DNA of 64,000 bases from Ferrimonas balearica. GTDB lineage: Bacteria; Pseudomonadota; Gammaproteobacteria; Enterobacterales; Shewanellaceae. The DNA lies in the NCBI RefSeq assembly GCF_019802085.1, contig NZ_JAHVHV010000005.1, positions 62,001 through 126,000 on the forward strand, written 5' to 3'. The position numbers and the translations under genes are program-made. The number at the start of each line of letters is the position of its first letter. Position 1 is the stretch's first letter. Positions 28,199 through 38,110 of this stretch are shown here, in pieces. Below the pieces are notes generated by a model. That model did not search any database, had not been told where the DNA came from, and worked only from the letters and a program-made list of their open reading frames with translations.

Positions 28199-28528
28199 TC
28201 AGTGCATCAGGGTCGCCAGGCGATCGCGGATCTCACGGCCGCGTTCGGTCAGGAAGGCCCGCTTGATGCGGTAGTCCTGCTCGTCCACTCGCAGCTCCAC
28301 CAAGCCCAGTCCGTTGCGACCGGAGTGAACCCGGTCGGACAACAGGCGGGCATTGCGGCTGGCGCTGGCCTGGGACATCTCAAATCGCTCCTGCAGCTCC
28401 TTGATGGAACAGCCCTCTTCCTGACAAACCTGCATAAACATAAGGCAGGTTTGGGGCGGGATCTCACTGTAGACCTCACGGAAGATCTCCACACACTGCA
28501 TGATCTTGTGCAATTGAGCGTGACTCAT
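28199..28528 (-). CDS. MarR-like winged-helix regulator
   Basis: A 109-residue protein that consists of a wHTH domain: PPQTCLMFMQVCQEEGCSIKELQERFEMSQASASRNARLLSD is the helix-turn-helix region and VELRVDEQDYRIKRAFLTERGREIRDRL forms the wing and C-terminal helix. This matches the MarR pattern DxRxxxxxLTxxG in a short form lacking the outer dimerisation helices. Target unknown; a 14-bp palindrome lies 87 bases upstream. Convergent with the PanF-like gene. Confidence 0.8.
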   Translation of the reverse strand: MSHAQLHKIMQCVEIFREVYSEIPPQTCLMFMQVCQEEGCSIKELQERFEMSQASASRNARLLSDRVHSGRNGLGLVELRVDEQDYRIKRAFLTERGREIRDRLATLMH

Positions 28529-28937
28529 AATTGTATTTTTCCTTTGCTCAACGTTATTGGGGCCCGAAGGGTACGGCGCTCAGCTCCGCACTCACACTTG
28601 CGGAACTAAGCGGTTGATATTGATATCAGTAGCGTCTAATTCCTGCCAGTGACACTGGGGAAAACTATGATCTGGCGCACAGACAATTCGAAAAGGATCC
28701 GAACTCTGATCCAAAACTTACATAAACGACTGCCAAGGTGTTAAAAAGCATCGGAAAATGCTGATGGATAGTGAAGGTCTCGGCGAAAATGTTGCTCATG
28801 CGACAAACTCGCTCGCGGAACATGACTCGCTTGTGGCTGGAGTGGCGCCAAGTGGCCGGAACGGGCCGTAACTGAGTTTCAGAAATCGGGGACAGAATGA
28901 AAGGAAATGACAGGCCGCCGGAGCGGCCTGTGAGGGA
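28529..28937. other. Intergenic region upstream of the MarR-like gene
   Basis: No supported gene. It contains the palindrome TGATAT-TG-ATATCA (28615-28628), the promoter region of the MarR-like gene and, at the far end, the xthA terminator. A 37-codon frame (28758-28871) lacks a ribosome-binding site. Confidence 0.5.
28911..28930 (-). terminator. xthA terminator
   Basis: CAGGCCGC, CGGA-type loop, GCGGCCTG; T-rich sequence follows on the minus strand. Confidence 0.65.
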
Positions 28938-29744
28938 TCAATCGATGGTGGTCCAGATGGGGGCGTGATCCGAGGGCTTTTCGATGCCCCGCAGTTCGTA
29001 GTCTACGCCGGCCTCCTGCAGCCGCTCGGTCAGCGCCGCGCTGGTGAGGATCACATCGATGCGCAGACCGCGGTTGTCATCGAATCCGCGGGAGCGGTAA
29101 TCGAACCAGCTGTAGGTTTGCGCCTCTTCCGGGTTGAGATGACGGAAGCTGTCGGTCAGGCCCCAATCGAGCAGAGTGGCGAGCCACTCCCGCTCCTCCG
29201 GCAAGAAGGAGCACTTGCCGGTGCGCAGCCAGCGCTTGGCGTTGGCCTCGCCGATGCCGATGTCCCGGTCCGTGGGGCTGATGTTGATGTCCCCCATCAC
29301 CACCACCTGTTCCTCAGACTGGCGGTGGCCCTTGAGGTGGGTCATCAGATCGGCATAGAAGCGGCGCTTGGCGGGGAACTTGGTTTCGTGGTCCCGGTTC
29401 TCCCCCTGGGGGAAGTAGCCGTTCAGCACGTGCACCGGCTGCCCCTTGGCGTCCGCCACCGTCACCATGATCATCCGGCGCTGGGCGTCCGCTTCGTCGG
29501 TGTCGAACCCCTTTTGCACCGCCAGCGGCGCCTGCTTGGTCAGCATGGCGACCCCGTAGTGCCCCTTCTGGCCATGGAAGACCACGTGGTACCCCATGGC
29601 TTCCACCGCCTCGAGGGGAAACTGGGGGTCGTCCACCTTGGTCTCCTGGAGGCCGATGACGTCCGGTTGATGCTTGTCGATCAGCGCCTGCAGCTGGTGC
29701 AGGCGCGCCCTCAGTCCATTGATGTTGAAGGAGACGAATTTCAT
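28938..29744 (-). CDS. xthA: Exodeoxyribonuclease III
   Basis: A 268-residue AP endonuclease and 3'-phosphatase of base-excision repair. FNINGLRAR at the N-terminus, LQETKV with the metal-binding Glu, [11 protein letters not shown] with Asp/Asn, and the C-terminal SDHAPI with catalytic His match the ExoIII family. The start codon shares one base with the yciI stop (TGATG), so translation is coupled. Confidence 0.97.
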   Translation of the reverse strand: MKFVSFNINGLRARLHQLQALIDKHQPDVIGLQETKVDDPQFPLEAVEAMGYHVVFHGQKGHYGVAMLTKQAPLAVQKGFDTDEADAQRRMIMVTVADAKGQPVHVLNGYFPQGENRDHETKFPAKRRFYADLMTHLKGHRQSEEQVVVMGDINISPTDRDIGIGEANAKRWLRTGKCSFLPEEREWLATLLDWGLTDSFRHLNPEEAQTYSWFDYRSRGFDDNRGLRIDVILTSAALTERLQEAGVDYELRGIEKPSDHAPIWTTID

Positions 29745-30043
29745 CAGCCGAACACTTTCTTGAACGGCTTGATGACGGAGCCGGAGTAGACGCCGGCGTC
29801 GATGTAGGGATCCGCGGCGGACCAGGCCTTGGCGTCCTCCAGGGAGTCAAACTGGGCCACCACCAAGGAGCCGGTGAAGCCGGCGGCGCCGGGGTCTTCG
29901 CTGTCAATGGCGGGCAGGGGGCCGGCGGTGAACAGGCGACCCTCGTCCTGCAGCTGCTGCAGGCGGGCCAGGTGGGCGGGACGGGCGGCCAGACGTTTTT
30001 CCAGGCTGTTTTCCACGTCGGTGGAGCAGATCATATACCACAT
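29744..30043 (-). CDS. yciI: YciI family protein
   Basis: A 99-residue dimeric alpha/beta-barrel protein. The start at 30043 ([13 protein letters not shown]) is the family N-terminus; the longer frame to 30109 runs into a terminator. [21 protein letters not shown] contains the conserved His and Asp-Gly region, and [25 protein letters not shown] the conserved C-terminal DPY. The biochemical role of YciI is not established. Coupled to xthA. Confidence 0.93.
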   Translation of the reverse strand: MWYMICSTDVENSLEKRLAARPAHLARLQQLQDEGRLFTAGPLPAIDSEDPGAAGFTGSLVVAQFDSLEDAKAWSAADPYIDAGVYSGSVIKPFKKVFG

Positions 30044-30109
30044 GATGTCGTTTCCAGTTGGCTTGAGTGCGGATGACCTTATCACGGTCCAACGGCGGCT
30101 CCAAGGCAC

Positions 30110-30137
30110 AAAAAAGCCCGCCGATGGCGGGCTTTTT
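30110..30137. terminator. Terminator after the OFA transporter gene
   Basis: GCCCGCC, GAT, GGCGGGC with A6 and T5 flanks; it serves the minus-strand OFA gene. Confidence 0.9.
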
Positions 30138-30149
30138 CCGAGTCACGGA

Positions 30150-31376
30150 TCAGGCGGCGACCGGGGTGGCCTCGGTGACTTCGGGCTCGCTTTTGATCGG
30201 CTTAATCACCAGCGCCAGCACGGCGGCCACGGCCAGCATCACCGCGGAGACGGTGTAGGCGATGGCGTAGGAGCCGTAGGCCCCGGCCACGTAGCCGGCG
30301 ATCACCGGGCCGATAAAGCCGCTGACGCCCCAGGCGGTGTAGAGCACGCCGAAGTTGGAGCCGTAGTTTTTCAGGCCGTAGTAGTCGGCGGTGATGGAGG
30401 GGAACACCGACAGCAGCGCACCGTAGCCGATCCCCGCCAGGGCGGCGCCCAGCACAAAGCCCCACTCGGTGGTCAGGGTGGGGAACAGCAGCATGTTGCC
30501 CCCCTGGATCAGGAACACCAGCAGCAGGGTTTGGCTGCGACCGATCTTGTCGGAGAGGATTCCCATGACGATGCGGCCCAGGGTGTTGAAGATCGCCAGC
30601 ACCACCACCAGGAAGGCGGCGTTGGCCAGGTTGCCCTGGACGGCGGCGATGCTGGTGATGTTGCCGATCAGCATCAGGCCGGCGGAGGAGGCGAAGCAGA
30701 ACATCACCCACAGCATGTAGAACTGGGGCGTGGACAGCATCTGGCGCCAGCTCATGTCGGCGTTGGCCGGGGCCTTGGCCTGGCCCGCCAGCTTGGCGGG
30801 GACCGCCGGGGTGTAGCCCGCCGGCGGGTTGACGATGGTGAAGGCCAGGGGGACGGCGATCAGCAGCGCGCCGGCACCGAGGAACAGAAAGGCGTTGTTG
30901 ATGCCGTAGAGATCAATCAGTTCGGTGGTCAGGGGCGCCAGGTAGAGGGGCGCCATGCCGAAACCGCCGGCGATCAGGCCGTTGACCAGCCCCTTCTTGG
31001 AGGGGTGGAACCACTTCATGGCGGAGGGGCTCAGGCAGGCGTAGCCGAAGCCGATCCCCGCCCCCACCAGGACGCCGAAGGTCAGCACCAGCATCAGCGG
31101 GGTGGTGGCGAAGGAGGAGAGCAGCAGCCCGGTGGCCACCATGGAGCAGCCCAGGATCACCATCCGGCGCGGTCCCATGCGGTCCTGCAGGATGCCGGAC
31201 ACCAGCAGGCTGGCGGCAAACACCATGACCGCCACGGAGTAGGGCATGCCGGCGTCGACGCTGGACCAGCCCAGCTCGGTTTGCAGGGCTTTGGAGAAGA
31301 TGCTCCAGGCGTACAGGACGCCCATAACGAGGTTGATGCAGACACCTGCAATCAGGATCTTTACGGCACGGTTCAT
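30150..31376 (-). CDS. OFA-family MFS transporter (oxalate/formate or pyruvate carrier)
   Basis: The ATG at 31376 gives 408 residues; the frame also continues to a TTG at 31415, with no ribosome-binding site. The N-terminus ILIAGVCINLVMGVLYAWSIF, the RMGPRRMVILG loop, GIGFGYACLSPSAMKWFHPSKKGLVNGL and YGALLSVFPSITADYYGLKNYG are characteristic of the OFA group, which includes OxlT and the pyruvate-linked Escherichia coli YhjX. A PdhR/LldR-type box directly downstream of its -10 (TATAGT) supports a pyruvate, lactate or formate substrate. Confidence 0.88.
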   Translation of the reverse strand: MNRAVKILIAGVCINLVMGVLYAWSIFSKALQTELGWSSVDAGMPYSVAVMVFAASLLVSGILQDRMGPRRMVILGCSMVATGLLLSSFATTPLMLVLTFGVLVGAGIGFGYACLSPSAMKWFHPSKKGLVNGLIAGGFGMAPLYLAPLTTELIDLYGINNAFLFLGAGALLIAVPLAFTIVNPPAGYTPAVPAKLAGQAKAPANADMSWRQMLSTPQFYMLWVMFCFASSAGLMLIGNITSIAAVQGNLANAAFLVVVLAIFNTLGRIVMGILSDKIGRSQTLLLVFLIQGGNMLLFPTLTTEWGFVLGAALAGIGYGALLSVFPSITADYYGLKNYGSNFGVLYTAWGVSGFIGPVIAGYVAGAYGSYAIAYTVSAVMLAVAAVLALVIKPIKSEPEVTEATPVAA

Positions 31377-31421
31377 GGCGACGCTCGCGGCTTTGGGGCG
31401 GGGGAGCCCGGACAAAGGGTT

Positions 31422-31438
31422 AAATGGTCAGGCCAATT
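31422..31438. promoter_or_regulatory. PdhR/LldR-type operator at the OFA promoter
   Basis: AAATGGT-CAG-GCCAATT (12 of 14 positions) lies 12 bases downstream of the minus-strand -10, the usual place for a repressor. Confidence 0.6.
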
Positions 31439-31449
31439 AGGCGGCGCGT

Positions 31450-31455
31450 ACTATA
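31450..31455 (-). promoter_or_regulatory. -10 element of the OFA transporter gene
   Basis: TATAGT on the minus strand, 74 bases before the start codon at 31376. Confidence 0.55.
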
Positions 31456-31549
31456 GAGCGGCGGTCACAAAGAGACCAGAGCGGCGGGCGGGCGTGGGGC
31501 GCTTTTTTTGCAAACTGGCGACGGGATCCGCCCTTGGGTTTGGGCGAGG

Positions 31550-31563
31550 GTGATCCGGATCAC
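31550..31563. promoter_or_regulatory. FNR/CRP-like palindrome
   Basis: GTGATCCGGATCAC, a perfect 14-bp palindrome, readable as FNR-like (GTGAT-N4-ATCAC) or CRP-like (GTGA-N6-TCAC). It lies about 100 bases upstream of the OFA -10. Confidence 0.5.
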
Positions 31564-31570
31564 GGTGAAA

Positions 31571-31597
31571 AAAACGGCGCCTCCAGGGCGCCGTTTT
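31571..31597 (-). terminator. yciB terminator
   Basis: AAAACGGCGCC and GGCGCCGTTTT pair around a five-base loop; a T-run continues on the minus strand. Confidence 0.85.
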
Positions 31598-31600
31598 CGG

Positions 31601-32143
31601 TTATTTCGAGGGGGTGTCCTCTTTGGGCAGGTGCTTGTAGAGGTAGGCGATGGTGGCCACGATAAAGGCCAACGTCATGCCCATCAGGCCGAACACCTTG
31701 AAGTTGACCCAGGTCTCCTGGGGCAGGGTAAAGGCGATGTAGAGGTTCAGCACGGCACAGAAGGTGAAGAACAGCGCCCAGGCGTAGCTCAGGGTGGTCC
31801 AGACTCGGTCCGGCAGGGTGATCTCTTTGCCCAGCATCGACTTGATCACCGGCTTTTTCATCCACTGGCTTACCAGCAGCACCGCGGTGAACAGACCGTA
31901 GACGATGGTCACCTTCCACTTGATGAAGGCGTCATCGTGGAACAGCACCGTGGCGCCGCCGAACACCAGCAGCAGGCCAAAGGTGATGAGGTGCATCTTC
32001 TCCACCTTGCGGTAGAGGGCGTACATCAACAGCAGTTGCACGGCGGTGGCCACCACGATGGCGCCGGTGGCGGCAAAGATGCCGTAGAACTTGTATACCG
32101 CGAAAAACACCAACAGCGGCAGGAAATCGATCAGTTGCTTCAT
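31601..32143 (-). CDS. yciB: Inner membrane septation protein YciB
   Basis: A 180-residue protein with five or six membrane segments. The start [18 protein letters not shown], the [23 protein letters not shown] block and [13 protein letters not shown] follow YciB/IspA. The family influences envelope integrity and septum/elongation machinery in the inner membrane. In enteric bacteria yciB is near yciI and the trp operon, as it is here. Confidence 0.95.
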   Translation of the reverse strand: MKQLIDFLPLLVFFAVYKFYGIFAATGAIVVATAVQLLLMYALYRKVEKMHLITFGLLLVFGGATVLFHDDAFIKWKVTIVYGLFTAVLLVSQWMKKPVIKSMLGKEITLPDRVWTTLSYAWALFFTFCAVLNLYIAFTLPQETWVNFKVFGLMGMTLAFIVATIAYLYKHLPKEDTPSK

Positions 32144-32254
32144 TCGTCTCTACTTACGGGGAGCCTAGGGGTCACAGTCTACTCAAGCGGCGGGCGTTTG
32201 TCTGTGATTGACGCCCGCCGCAGCTTGGTCATTGGCTCGCCGAAAAGGTTCCGT

Positions 32255-32905
32255 TCAATCCGCCGAGGGCCGGTGGCTGGCCCGGTAGGCGGCCAGGGCC
32301 CTTTGGAGCGCCGGCAGGTCCTGACTGCACAGATGGGGCCGAAGGGCCGCCAGCTGCGCCTCGGGCCAGTCGTAGATCTTCATGGCCAGCAGTGCCTTGA
32401 TGGTGGCCTCATCGAAGCGGGTCCGGATGGGGCGGGCCGGATTGCCGCCCACCAGGGTGTAGGGGGGCACGTCCCGGGTGACGATGGCACCGGCGGCCAC
32501 CACCGCCCCTTCGCCCAGGGTGACGCCGGGCATCAGCATGGCGCGCATGCCGACCCAACAGCCGTCCCCCAGATGGGTATCGCCCCGGCCCTGGTAGGCC
32601 GCCTCGATGTGCTCCATAAAGGGGTAGAGGGCGAACCAGTCGGTGCGGTGGGTGTGGTTGCCCCCCATCAGGATCACCGCCTCGGCGCCGATGCAGACGT
32701 AATCGCCGATGTAAAGCTGGTCCACCGGCCAGCGCGGGGGCCGATCCCGGGTTTGGTCATCGCCATGGAGGTAGCGCACCACAGAGCGTTCGAAGCCCTG
32801 ATCCCAGGCGTCGCTGTAGTAGCTGTGGGTGCCCTTGATGTGGATGTTGGGGTTGGTGACGCTCAGGTGCAGCCGCTCGGTGCGGGTCCAGTGTTTGTTG
32901 GTCAT
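32255..32905 (-). CDS. CatB-related xenobiotic O-acetyltransferase
   Basis: A 216-residue left-handed beta-helix (hexapeptide) acetyltransferase. The ATG at 32905 follows GGAG. The family N-terminus is recognisable in [22 protein letters not shown], the catalytic His in [11 protein letters not shown], and hexapeptide repeats in [30 protein letters not shown] followed by [14 protein letters not shown]. The class includes VatD-type and CatB chloramphenicol acetyltransferases, but chromosomal homologues often have unknown acceptors, so resistance cannot be inferred. Confidence 0.85.
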   Translation of the reverse strand: MTNKHWTRTERLHLSVTNPNIHIKGTHSYYSDAWDQGFERSVVRYLHGDDQTRDRPPRWPVDQLYIGDYVCIGAEAVILMGGNHTHRTDWFALYPFMEHIEAAYQGRGDTHLGDGCWVGMRAMLMPGVTLGEGAVVAAGAIVTRDVPPYTLVGGNPARPIRTRFDEATIKALLAMKIYDWPEAQLAALRPHLCSQDLPALQRALAAYRASHRPSAD

Positions 32906-33064
32906 CTCATGACTCCGTATCGGGTTACAGGCAGTCACGGAACGCTGGGGGTTCCGGACGAAACAGGGCGTTCAGGCTGTTTCGTCGCTCAGGCGATCCA
33001 GGGTTGGCGCAGTCTTGGTATGGGCATGGGGGCCTCCTCGGTGGCCTGCAGGGTAGGGCAAAGC

Positions 33065-33095
33065 ACAAAAAAAGGCCACCGCATTCGGTGGCCTT
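33065..33095 (-). terminator. trp operon terminator
   Basis: AAGGCCACCG, CATT, CGGTGGCCTT, with seven T in the minus-strand direction. Confidence 0.9.
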
Positions 33096-33111
33096 GGGCG
33101 CGGGCACACGC

Positions 33112-33918
33112 TCAGGGGCGGGTGGCCGCTTTCATCCGCTGGACAAACTCGGTCAGGGCGGCGACCAGGGTAGGCAGCTGCTGATGGTGCTGGGCGATGA
33201 GCTTCACCACAGCGGAGCCGGAGATCGCACCGGCGGCTCCGGCGGCGATGGCGCTGCGCACCTGCTCGGGCTGGGCGATGCCAAAGCCCAGCACCGCCGG
33301 CGGTGCATTGTGGCGCTTGAGCCCCTCCAGCAGGTGATCCACCGGCATGCCGGCGGCGGTTTCGGTGCCGGTCACCCCGGCCCGGGAGAGCAGGTAGGTG
33401 TAGCCTTCACCGGCGTCGGCCACCGCCTTCAAGGTGGCGTCATCGGCGTTGGGCGGAGCGATAAAGATGGGGGCCACACCGGCGGCCTTGGCGGCGGCGA
33501 TAAAGGGCGCGGCCTCCTGGACCGGCACGTCTGCCACCAGCACCGAGTCGACCCCGACCTCGGCGCAGCGGCCATAGAAGGTCTCCAGGCCCGGGGAGAA
33601 CACCAGGTTGGCGTACACCAGCAGGCCGATGGGCAGGTCCGGGTGACGCTCACGGATCTGGGCCAGCAGCGCGAAGCAGTGATCCGGGGTGGTGCCGGCG
33701 GCCAGGGCGCGCACGTTGGCGTCCTGGATGGTGGGGCCATCGGCGGCGGGATCGGAGAAGGGGAAACCCAGCTCCAGGGCGTCGGCGCCACCGGCCACCA
33801 GGGCTTCGACGATGGCCAGGCTGTCGCCAGGGTTGGGATCCCCCAGGGTGACAAAGGGAACGAAGGCGCCTTCGCCGCGGGCGTTCAGGGCGTCAAACAG
33901 GCGTTGGTAGCGGCTCAT
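33112..33918 (-). CDS. trpA: Tryptophan synthase alpha subunit
   Basis: A 268-residue TIM barrel that cleaves indole-3-glycerol phosphate. [24 protein letters not shown] (catalytic Glu and downstream Asp), and the SRAGVTGTE loop are present. Last gene of the trp operon, overlapping trpB by four bases and followed by the operon terminator. Confidence 0.98.
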   Translation of the reverse strand: MSRYQRLFDALNARGEGAFVPFVTLGDPNPGDSLAIVEALVAGGADALELGFPFSDPAADGPTIQDANVRALAAGTTPDHCFALLAQIRERHPDLPIGLLVYANLVFSPGLETFYGRCAEVGVDSVLVADVPVQEAAPFIAAAKAAGVAPIFIAPPNADDATLKAVADAGEGYTYLLSRAGVTGTETAAGMPVDHLLEGLKRHNAPPAVLGFGIAQPEQVRSAIAAGAAGAISGSAVVKLIAQHHQQLPTLVAALTEFVQRMKAATRP

Positions 33919-35102
33919 AGCTTGCCTTCCTCCTCGAGGATCTTGTGAACGGTAAAGATGTCCTTGTCGCCGCGGCCGGAGAGGTTGACCACCAGCAGGG
34001 TCTCCTCGGTGGCCGCTTCCGCCATCTTGTAGGCCTGGGCCAAAGCGTGGGCGGACTCCAGGGCGGGGATGATCCCCTCGCTGCGGGCCAGCAGCTGGAA
34101 CGCCTCCAGGGCCTCATCGTCGGTGATGGAGGGGTACTGGGCCCGGCCGGTGGCGGCCAGGTGGGCGTGCTGGGGGCCTACGGAGGGGAAATCCAGGCCG
34201 GCGGAGACCGAGTAGGACTCCTCAATCTGGCCGTGGGGGTCCTGCATCAGTGGGGCCTTCATGCCGAAAAAGATCCCCAGCTTGCCGTGGGCCAGGGGGG
34301 CGCCGTGCTCGCCGCTGTCGATGCCGTGGCCCGCCGGCTCAACGCCGATCAGCTGCACCTCGGTCTCGTCGATAAAGTCGGCAAACATGCCGATGGCGTT
34401 GGAGCCGCCGCCGACGCAGGCGATCACCGCGTCCGGTAGACGTCCCTCTTTCTCCAGCAGCTGCGCCTTGGTCTCCTCGCCGATCATCCGTTGGAACTCC
34501 CGGACGATGGTGGGGAAGGGGTGGGGGCCGGCGGCGGTGCCCAGCAGGTAGTGGGCGCTGTCGTAGTTGGCGCTCCAGTCCCGCAGGGCCTCGTTGCAGG
34601 CGTCCTTCAAGGTGGCGGAGCCGGAGTGCACCGGGATCACCTCGGCGCCCATCAGGCGCATGCGGAACACGTTGGGGCTCTGGCGCTCCACGTCCTTGGC
34701 ACCCATGTAGACCCGGCACTTGAGGCCCAGCAGGGCACAGGCCAGGGCGGATGCCACCCCGTGCTGCCCGGCACCGGTCTCGGCGATGATCTCCTTTTTG
34801 CCCATCCGCTTGGCCAGCAGCGCCTGGCCCAGAACCTGGTTGGTCTTGTGGGCGCCACCGTGGAGCAGATCCTCCCGCTTGAGGTAGATTTTCACCTTCG
34901 GGTTGGGGCTGAAGTTGCGGGTCAGGGTAAGGGCGGTGGGGCGACCGGCGTACTCCATCAGCAGCTCGGTAAACTCACGCTGGAACTCGGGATCCTGCTG
35001 GGCTTCGACAAAGGCCGACTCCAGCTGTTCCAGGGCCGGCATCAGGATCTGCGACACGTACTGGCCGCCGAACTCGCCGAAATAGGGGTTGAGAATGGTC
35101 AT
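33915..35102 (-). CDS. trpB: Tryptophan synthase beta subunit
   Basis: A 395-residue PLP enzyme that joins indole and serine. [15 protein letters not shown] holds the PLP lysine, [12 protein letters not shown] the indole/carboxylate site and VGGGSNAIG the phosphate loop. The ATG at 35102 ([16 protein letters not shown]) is the family start; an open extension to 35177 overlaps the intergenic DNA after trpC. Confidence 0.98.
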   Translation of the reverse strand: MTILNPYFGEFGGQYVSQILMPALEQLESAFVEAQQDPEFQREFTELLMEYAGRPTALTLTRNFSPNPKVKIYLKREDLLHGGAHKTNQVLGQALLAKRMGKKEIIAETGAGQHGVASALACALLGLKCRVYMGAKDVERQSPNVFRMRLMGAEVIPVHSGSATLKDACNEALRDWSANYDSAHYLLGTAAGPHPFPTIVREFQRMIGEETKAQLLEKEGRLPDAVIACVGGGSNAIGMFADFIDETEVQLIGVEPAGHGIDSGEHGAPLAHGKLGIFFGMKAPLMQDPHGQIEESYSVSAGLDFPSVGPQHAHLAATGRAQYPSITDDEALEAFQLLARSEGIIPALESAHALAQAYKMAEAATEETLLVVNLSGRGDKDIFTVHKILEEEGKL

Positions 35103-35130
35103 TCTTGGCTCTCTTTCACTGTTGCCCGGC

Positions 35131-36507
35131 TCAGTACTGTCGTACCGCCGCCAGGCAGGATTGGATCTTGTCGGCATCCTTGATGCCCGCGGATTGCTCG
35201 ACGCCGGAGTTCAGGTCCAGGCCGTAGAAGCCGGCCTGGGCCGCGTCGGCCACGTTATCGGGCCCCAGGCCCCCGGCCAGCATCGCCTCGGCCCGTTCGC
35301 TGCCCACCAGGGTCCAGTCGAACACGCTGCCGGTGCCGCCAAACTGGCCCGCTTTGGCGCTGTCGAACAGGATGCGATCGGCGTTGCGCACACTGTGGCT
35401 GCCGTCGGGTTTGACCGCTTTCCAGATCTGAGTCTCGCCGATCTGGCGGCGCAGTGCCTCGACGTAGGCCTCATCTTCGCTGCCGTGCAGCTGCACTGCG
35501 AAAAGATCCAGGCGCTGGGCCAGCTGGGCCACCCGCTCGATGGTGTCGTTGACGAACACCCCCACGTAGCGCAGATCCGCCGCGGCGCGCACCGTATCGG
35601 CCTGCTCAGGGGTGACGCAGCGGGGGGACTTGGCGGCGAAGATGAGCCCGCCGTAGCTGCCACCGGCCTGGGCCACCGCCTGGGCGTCCTCGGGGCGGGT
35701 CAGGCCGCACACCTTGACCGGGCCAAAGATAAGCTGGCGACAGGCCAGGTCGACGTTGTCCTGCTCGGTCAGGCTGGAGCCCACCAGGAAGGCGTCGGCG
35801 TGGGGAGCCAGGCGGCGCACCTGGGCGTGGGTGTAGATCCCGGACTCGCTGATCACCACCCGGTCGTCCGGCACCTGACCGGCCAGGCGCTCGGTGGTGG
35901 CCAGATCGATGGAGAGATCCCGCAGGTCGCGGTTGTTGATGCCGATGATCTTGGCCCCCAGGGCGATGGCCCGGGTCATCTCCGCCTGGTTGCTCACCTC
36001 GGTCAGCACGTCCAGACCCAGGGCATCCGCTTCCTCGGCCAGGGTGCGGTAGAGGGTGTCGTCCAGCACCGAGAGCATCAGCAGGGCAGCGTCGGCCCCC
36101 AGATGGCGTGCCAGGCGCAGCTGGCGGACGTCGATGATGAAATCCTTGCACAGCACCGGTACCGAGACCGCCTCGCGCACCGCCTTGAGGTACTCGAAGT
36201 CCCCCTGGAAGAACTCCTCATCGGTGAGCACCGAGATGCCGGCGGCGTAGCGGTCATAGACGGTGCCGATGGCCACCGGATCAAAGTCGGCGCGGATCAG
36301 GCCCTTGGAGGGGCTGGCTTTCTTACACTCGAGGATGAAGCCGGTGGGCTTCGCCTTCAGGGCCTCGAACAGGCTGCGCTCCGAGGGGGCCGCTCGCGTC
36401 TCAAGCATCTCACCGTAGCGCTCGCTCAACCGGGCGATCTGCGCCGGTTTGGTGGCGACGATGCGATCCAGCACGGTGTCGGTGTGTTGAACGCCGGTGA
36501 CACTCAT
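35131..36507 (-). CDS. trpCF: Bifunctional IGP synthase / PRA isomerase
   Basis: A 458-residue fusion as in enteric bacteria. The N-terminal half is indole-3-glycerol-phosphate synthase ([37 protein letters not shown]). The C-terminal half, from about residue 260, is phosphoribosylanthranilate isomerase ([26 protein letters not shown] and a final GLDLNSGVE). Overlaps trpD by four bases. Confidence 0.97.
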   Translation of the reverse strand: MSVTGVQHTDTVLDRIVATKPAQIARLSERYGEMLETRAAPSERSLFEALKAKPTGFILECKKASPSKGLIRADFDPVAIGTVYDRYAAGISVLTDEEFFQGDFEYLKAVREAVSVPVLCKDFIIDVRQLRLARHLGADAALLMLSVLDDTLYRTLAEEADALGLDVLTEVSNQAEMTRAIALGAKIIGINNRDLRDLSIDLATTERLAGQVPDDRVVISESGIYTHAQVRRLAPHADAFLVGSSLTEQDNVDLACRQLIFGPVKVCGLTRPEDAQAVAQAGGSYGGLIFAAKSPRCVTPEQADTVRAAADLRYVGVFVNDTIERVAQLAQRLDLFAVQLHGSEDEAYVEALRRQIGETQIWKAVKPDGSHSVRNADRILFDSAKAGQFGGTGSVFDWTLVGSERAEAMLAGGLGPDNVADAAQAGFYGLDLNSGVEQSAGIKDADKIQSCLAAVRQY

Positions 36508-37520
36508 TGGCTGGCCTCCGCGAAGGCGCTCAGCAGCTGAAGCCCCTTGCCGCTGTCCAGGGTGGCCAGGGCCAGCTCGGTGCCGCCGCGCAGGCTGTCC
36601 GTCTGGCCGGCCAGGTAGAGAGCGGCCCCAGCGTTGACCGCCACCGCCGCGCGCTGGGCTTCGGTGCCACCGCCGCCCAGCAGGGCTTCGGAGATAGCCC
36701 TGTTCTCCTCCGGCTCACCGCCGCGGATGGCGGAGAGTTCGAAGCGCTGGACTCCCAGGTCCTCCGGGGTGTAGCGCTGCTCGGTCAGGGTGCCCTCTTT
36801 GAGCTCCACCGCCAGGGTGTCGCCGTGGATCGCCAGCTCATCGAGCCCGGAACCGTGCACCACCAGGGCGCGCTCCACCCCCAGCGCCTGGATCACCTCG
36901 GCGATGGGACGCACCAGGGCGGCGTCGTAGACCCCCAGCAGCATCTGGTTGGGGCGGGCCGGGTTGATAAGGGGGCCCAGCAGGTTGAACAGGGTGCGGG
37001 TCTTCATCACCTGACGCACCGGCACCGCGTGGCGCATGCCGGCGTGGTAATGGGGGGCGAATAGGAAGGTGACCCCCAGGCTGTCCAGGCACTGGGCGGA
37101 CTGCTCGGGGCTCATGGTCAGGTTGACGCCGAACTGGGTCAGCAGATCCGAGGCGCCGGATTTGGAGGAGACGCTGCGGCTGCCGTGTTTGGCCACCTTG
37201 GCGCCGGCGGCGGCGGCCACGAAGGTGGCGGTGGTGGAGATGTTGATGGTGTTGGCGCCGTCTCCCCCGGTACCGACGATGTCGATAAGGTCGCCCTCGG
37301 GACGGGGGAAGGGCTTGGCGGCGGCCCGCAGGGCCTCAGCGGCCCCGGCGATCTCCTCGATGCTTTCGCCGCGCAGCTTCATGGCGGTGAGGATGCAGGC
37401 CAGCTCCACCTCACTGACCTGGCCGGTGACGATGTAGCCAAACAGGGTCTTGGCCTGGTAGCGGTTCAGGGGTTGGCCATCGAACAGTTGCGCCATCATT
37501 TTTTGGATCGGGGTCAGCAT
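36504..37520 (-). CDS. trpD: Anthranilate phosphoribosyltransferase
   Basis: A 338-residue enzyme that adds phosphoribose to anthranilate. It shows [17 protein letters not shown] (PRPP site), [17 protein letters not shown] and [11 protein letters not shown]. Here it is a separate protein, not fused to the glutaminase domain as in Escherichia coli. It overlaps trpG by seven bases. Confidence 0.98.
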   Translation of the reverse strand: MLTPIQKMMAQLFDGQPLNRYQAKTLFGYIVTGQVSEVELACILTAMKLRGESIEEIAGAAEALRAAAKPFPRPEGDLIDIVGTGGDGANTINISTTATFVAAAAGAKVAKHGSRSVSSKSGASDLLTQFGVNLTMSPEQSAQCLDSLGVTFLFAPHYHAGMRHAVPVRQVMKTRTLFNLLGPLINPARPNQMLLGVYDAALVRPIAEVIQALGVERALVVHGSGLDELAIHGDTLAVELKEGTLTEQRYTPEDLGVQRFELSAIRGGEPEENRAISEALLGGGGTEAQRAAVAVNAGAALYLAGQTDSLRGGTELALATLDSGKGLQLLSAFAEASQ

Positions 37521-38110
37521 AGGGGGGTGTCCTGGGTCAAAAGCTCTAGGGTCTGGGTCAGCAGGGTGGCGCCCTGCTCCGTCAGTATGGATTCGGGGTG
37601 GAACTGGTAGCCCACCGCCCGGTGCTCCGGGTGCACCACCGCCATTGCCATACCGTCCACGGTGGCGGGCACGCGCAGGGCCTCGGGGATCCGATGGCCT
37701 ACCAGGGAGTGGTAGCGGGCCACGCTCAGGGGGTTGGGCAGGCCGGCAAAGAGCGCCGAGCCGTCGTGGGTCATGGCGCTGGCCTTGCCGTGCATCACCT
37801 GCTCGGCTCGGCCCACTTTGCCGCCGTAGTGCTCAATCAGCGCCTGGTGGCCCAGGCAGATCCCGAGGATCGGCAGGCGACCGGCCAGCTTCTCCAGCAG
37901 CGCCATCATGCAACCGGCTTCGTGGGGGGCGCCGGGGCCGGGGGAGAGCACCAGCACGCCACTGTCGTCCTGGTTCAGTAGCTTGTCCGCCAGCACAGCG
38001 GCGTCGATGTCGTTGCGGTAGACGGTGACCGGGTGGCCACCGGCGCGGAACTGGTCCACCAGGTTCCAGGTGAAGGAGTCGAAGTTGTCCAGCAGGGTTA
38101 CCGGGGTCAT
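37514..38110 (-). CDS. trpG: Anthranilate synthase glutamine amidotransferase component
   Basis: A 198-residue class I glutaminase supplying ammonia to Trp[16 protein letters not shown] at the N-terminus, [12 protein letters not shown], the nucleophile in [16 protein letters not shown] and the C-terminal QFHPESILT complete the catalytic set. Overlaps trpE by four bases. Confidence 0.97.
   Translation of the reverse strand: MTPVTLLDNFDSFTWNLVDQFRAGGHPVTVYRNDIDAAVLADKLLNQDDSGVLVLSPGPGAPHEAGCMMALLEKLAGRLPILGICLGHQALIEHYGGKVGRAEQVMHGKASAMTHDGSALFAGLPNPLSVARYHSLVGHRIPEALRVPATVDGMAMAVVHPEHRAVGYQFHPESILTEQGATLLTQTLELLTQDTPLC

Noticed and set aside
28615-28628. Fur box reading of the TGATAT...ATATCA palindrome
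   Set aside because: The 7-1-7 Fur pattern is not met; the palindrome has 6-2-6 symmetry.
28758-28871. 37-codon frame in the gap upstream of xthA/MarR-like genes
   Set aside because: No ribosome-binding site, no promoter or terminator of its own, and no recognisable features, unlike the 12900 frame.
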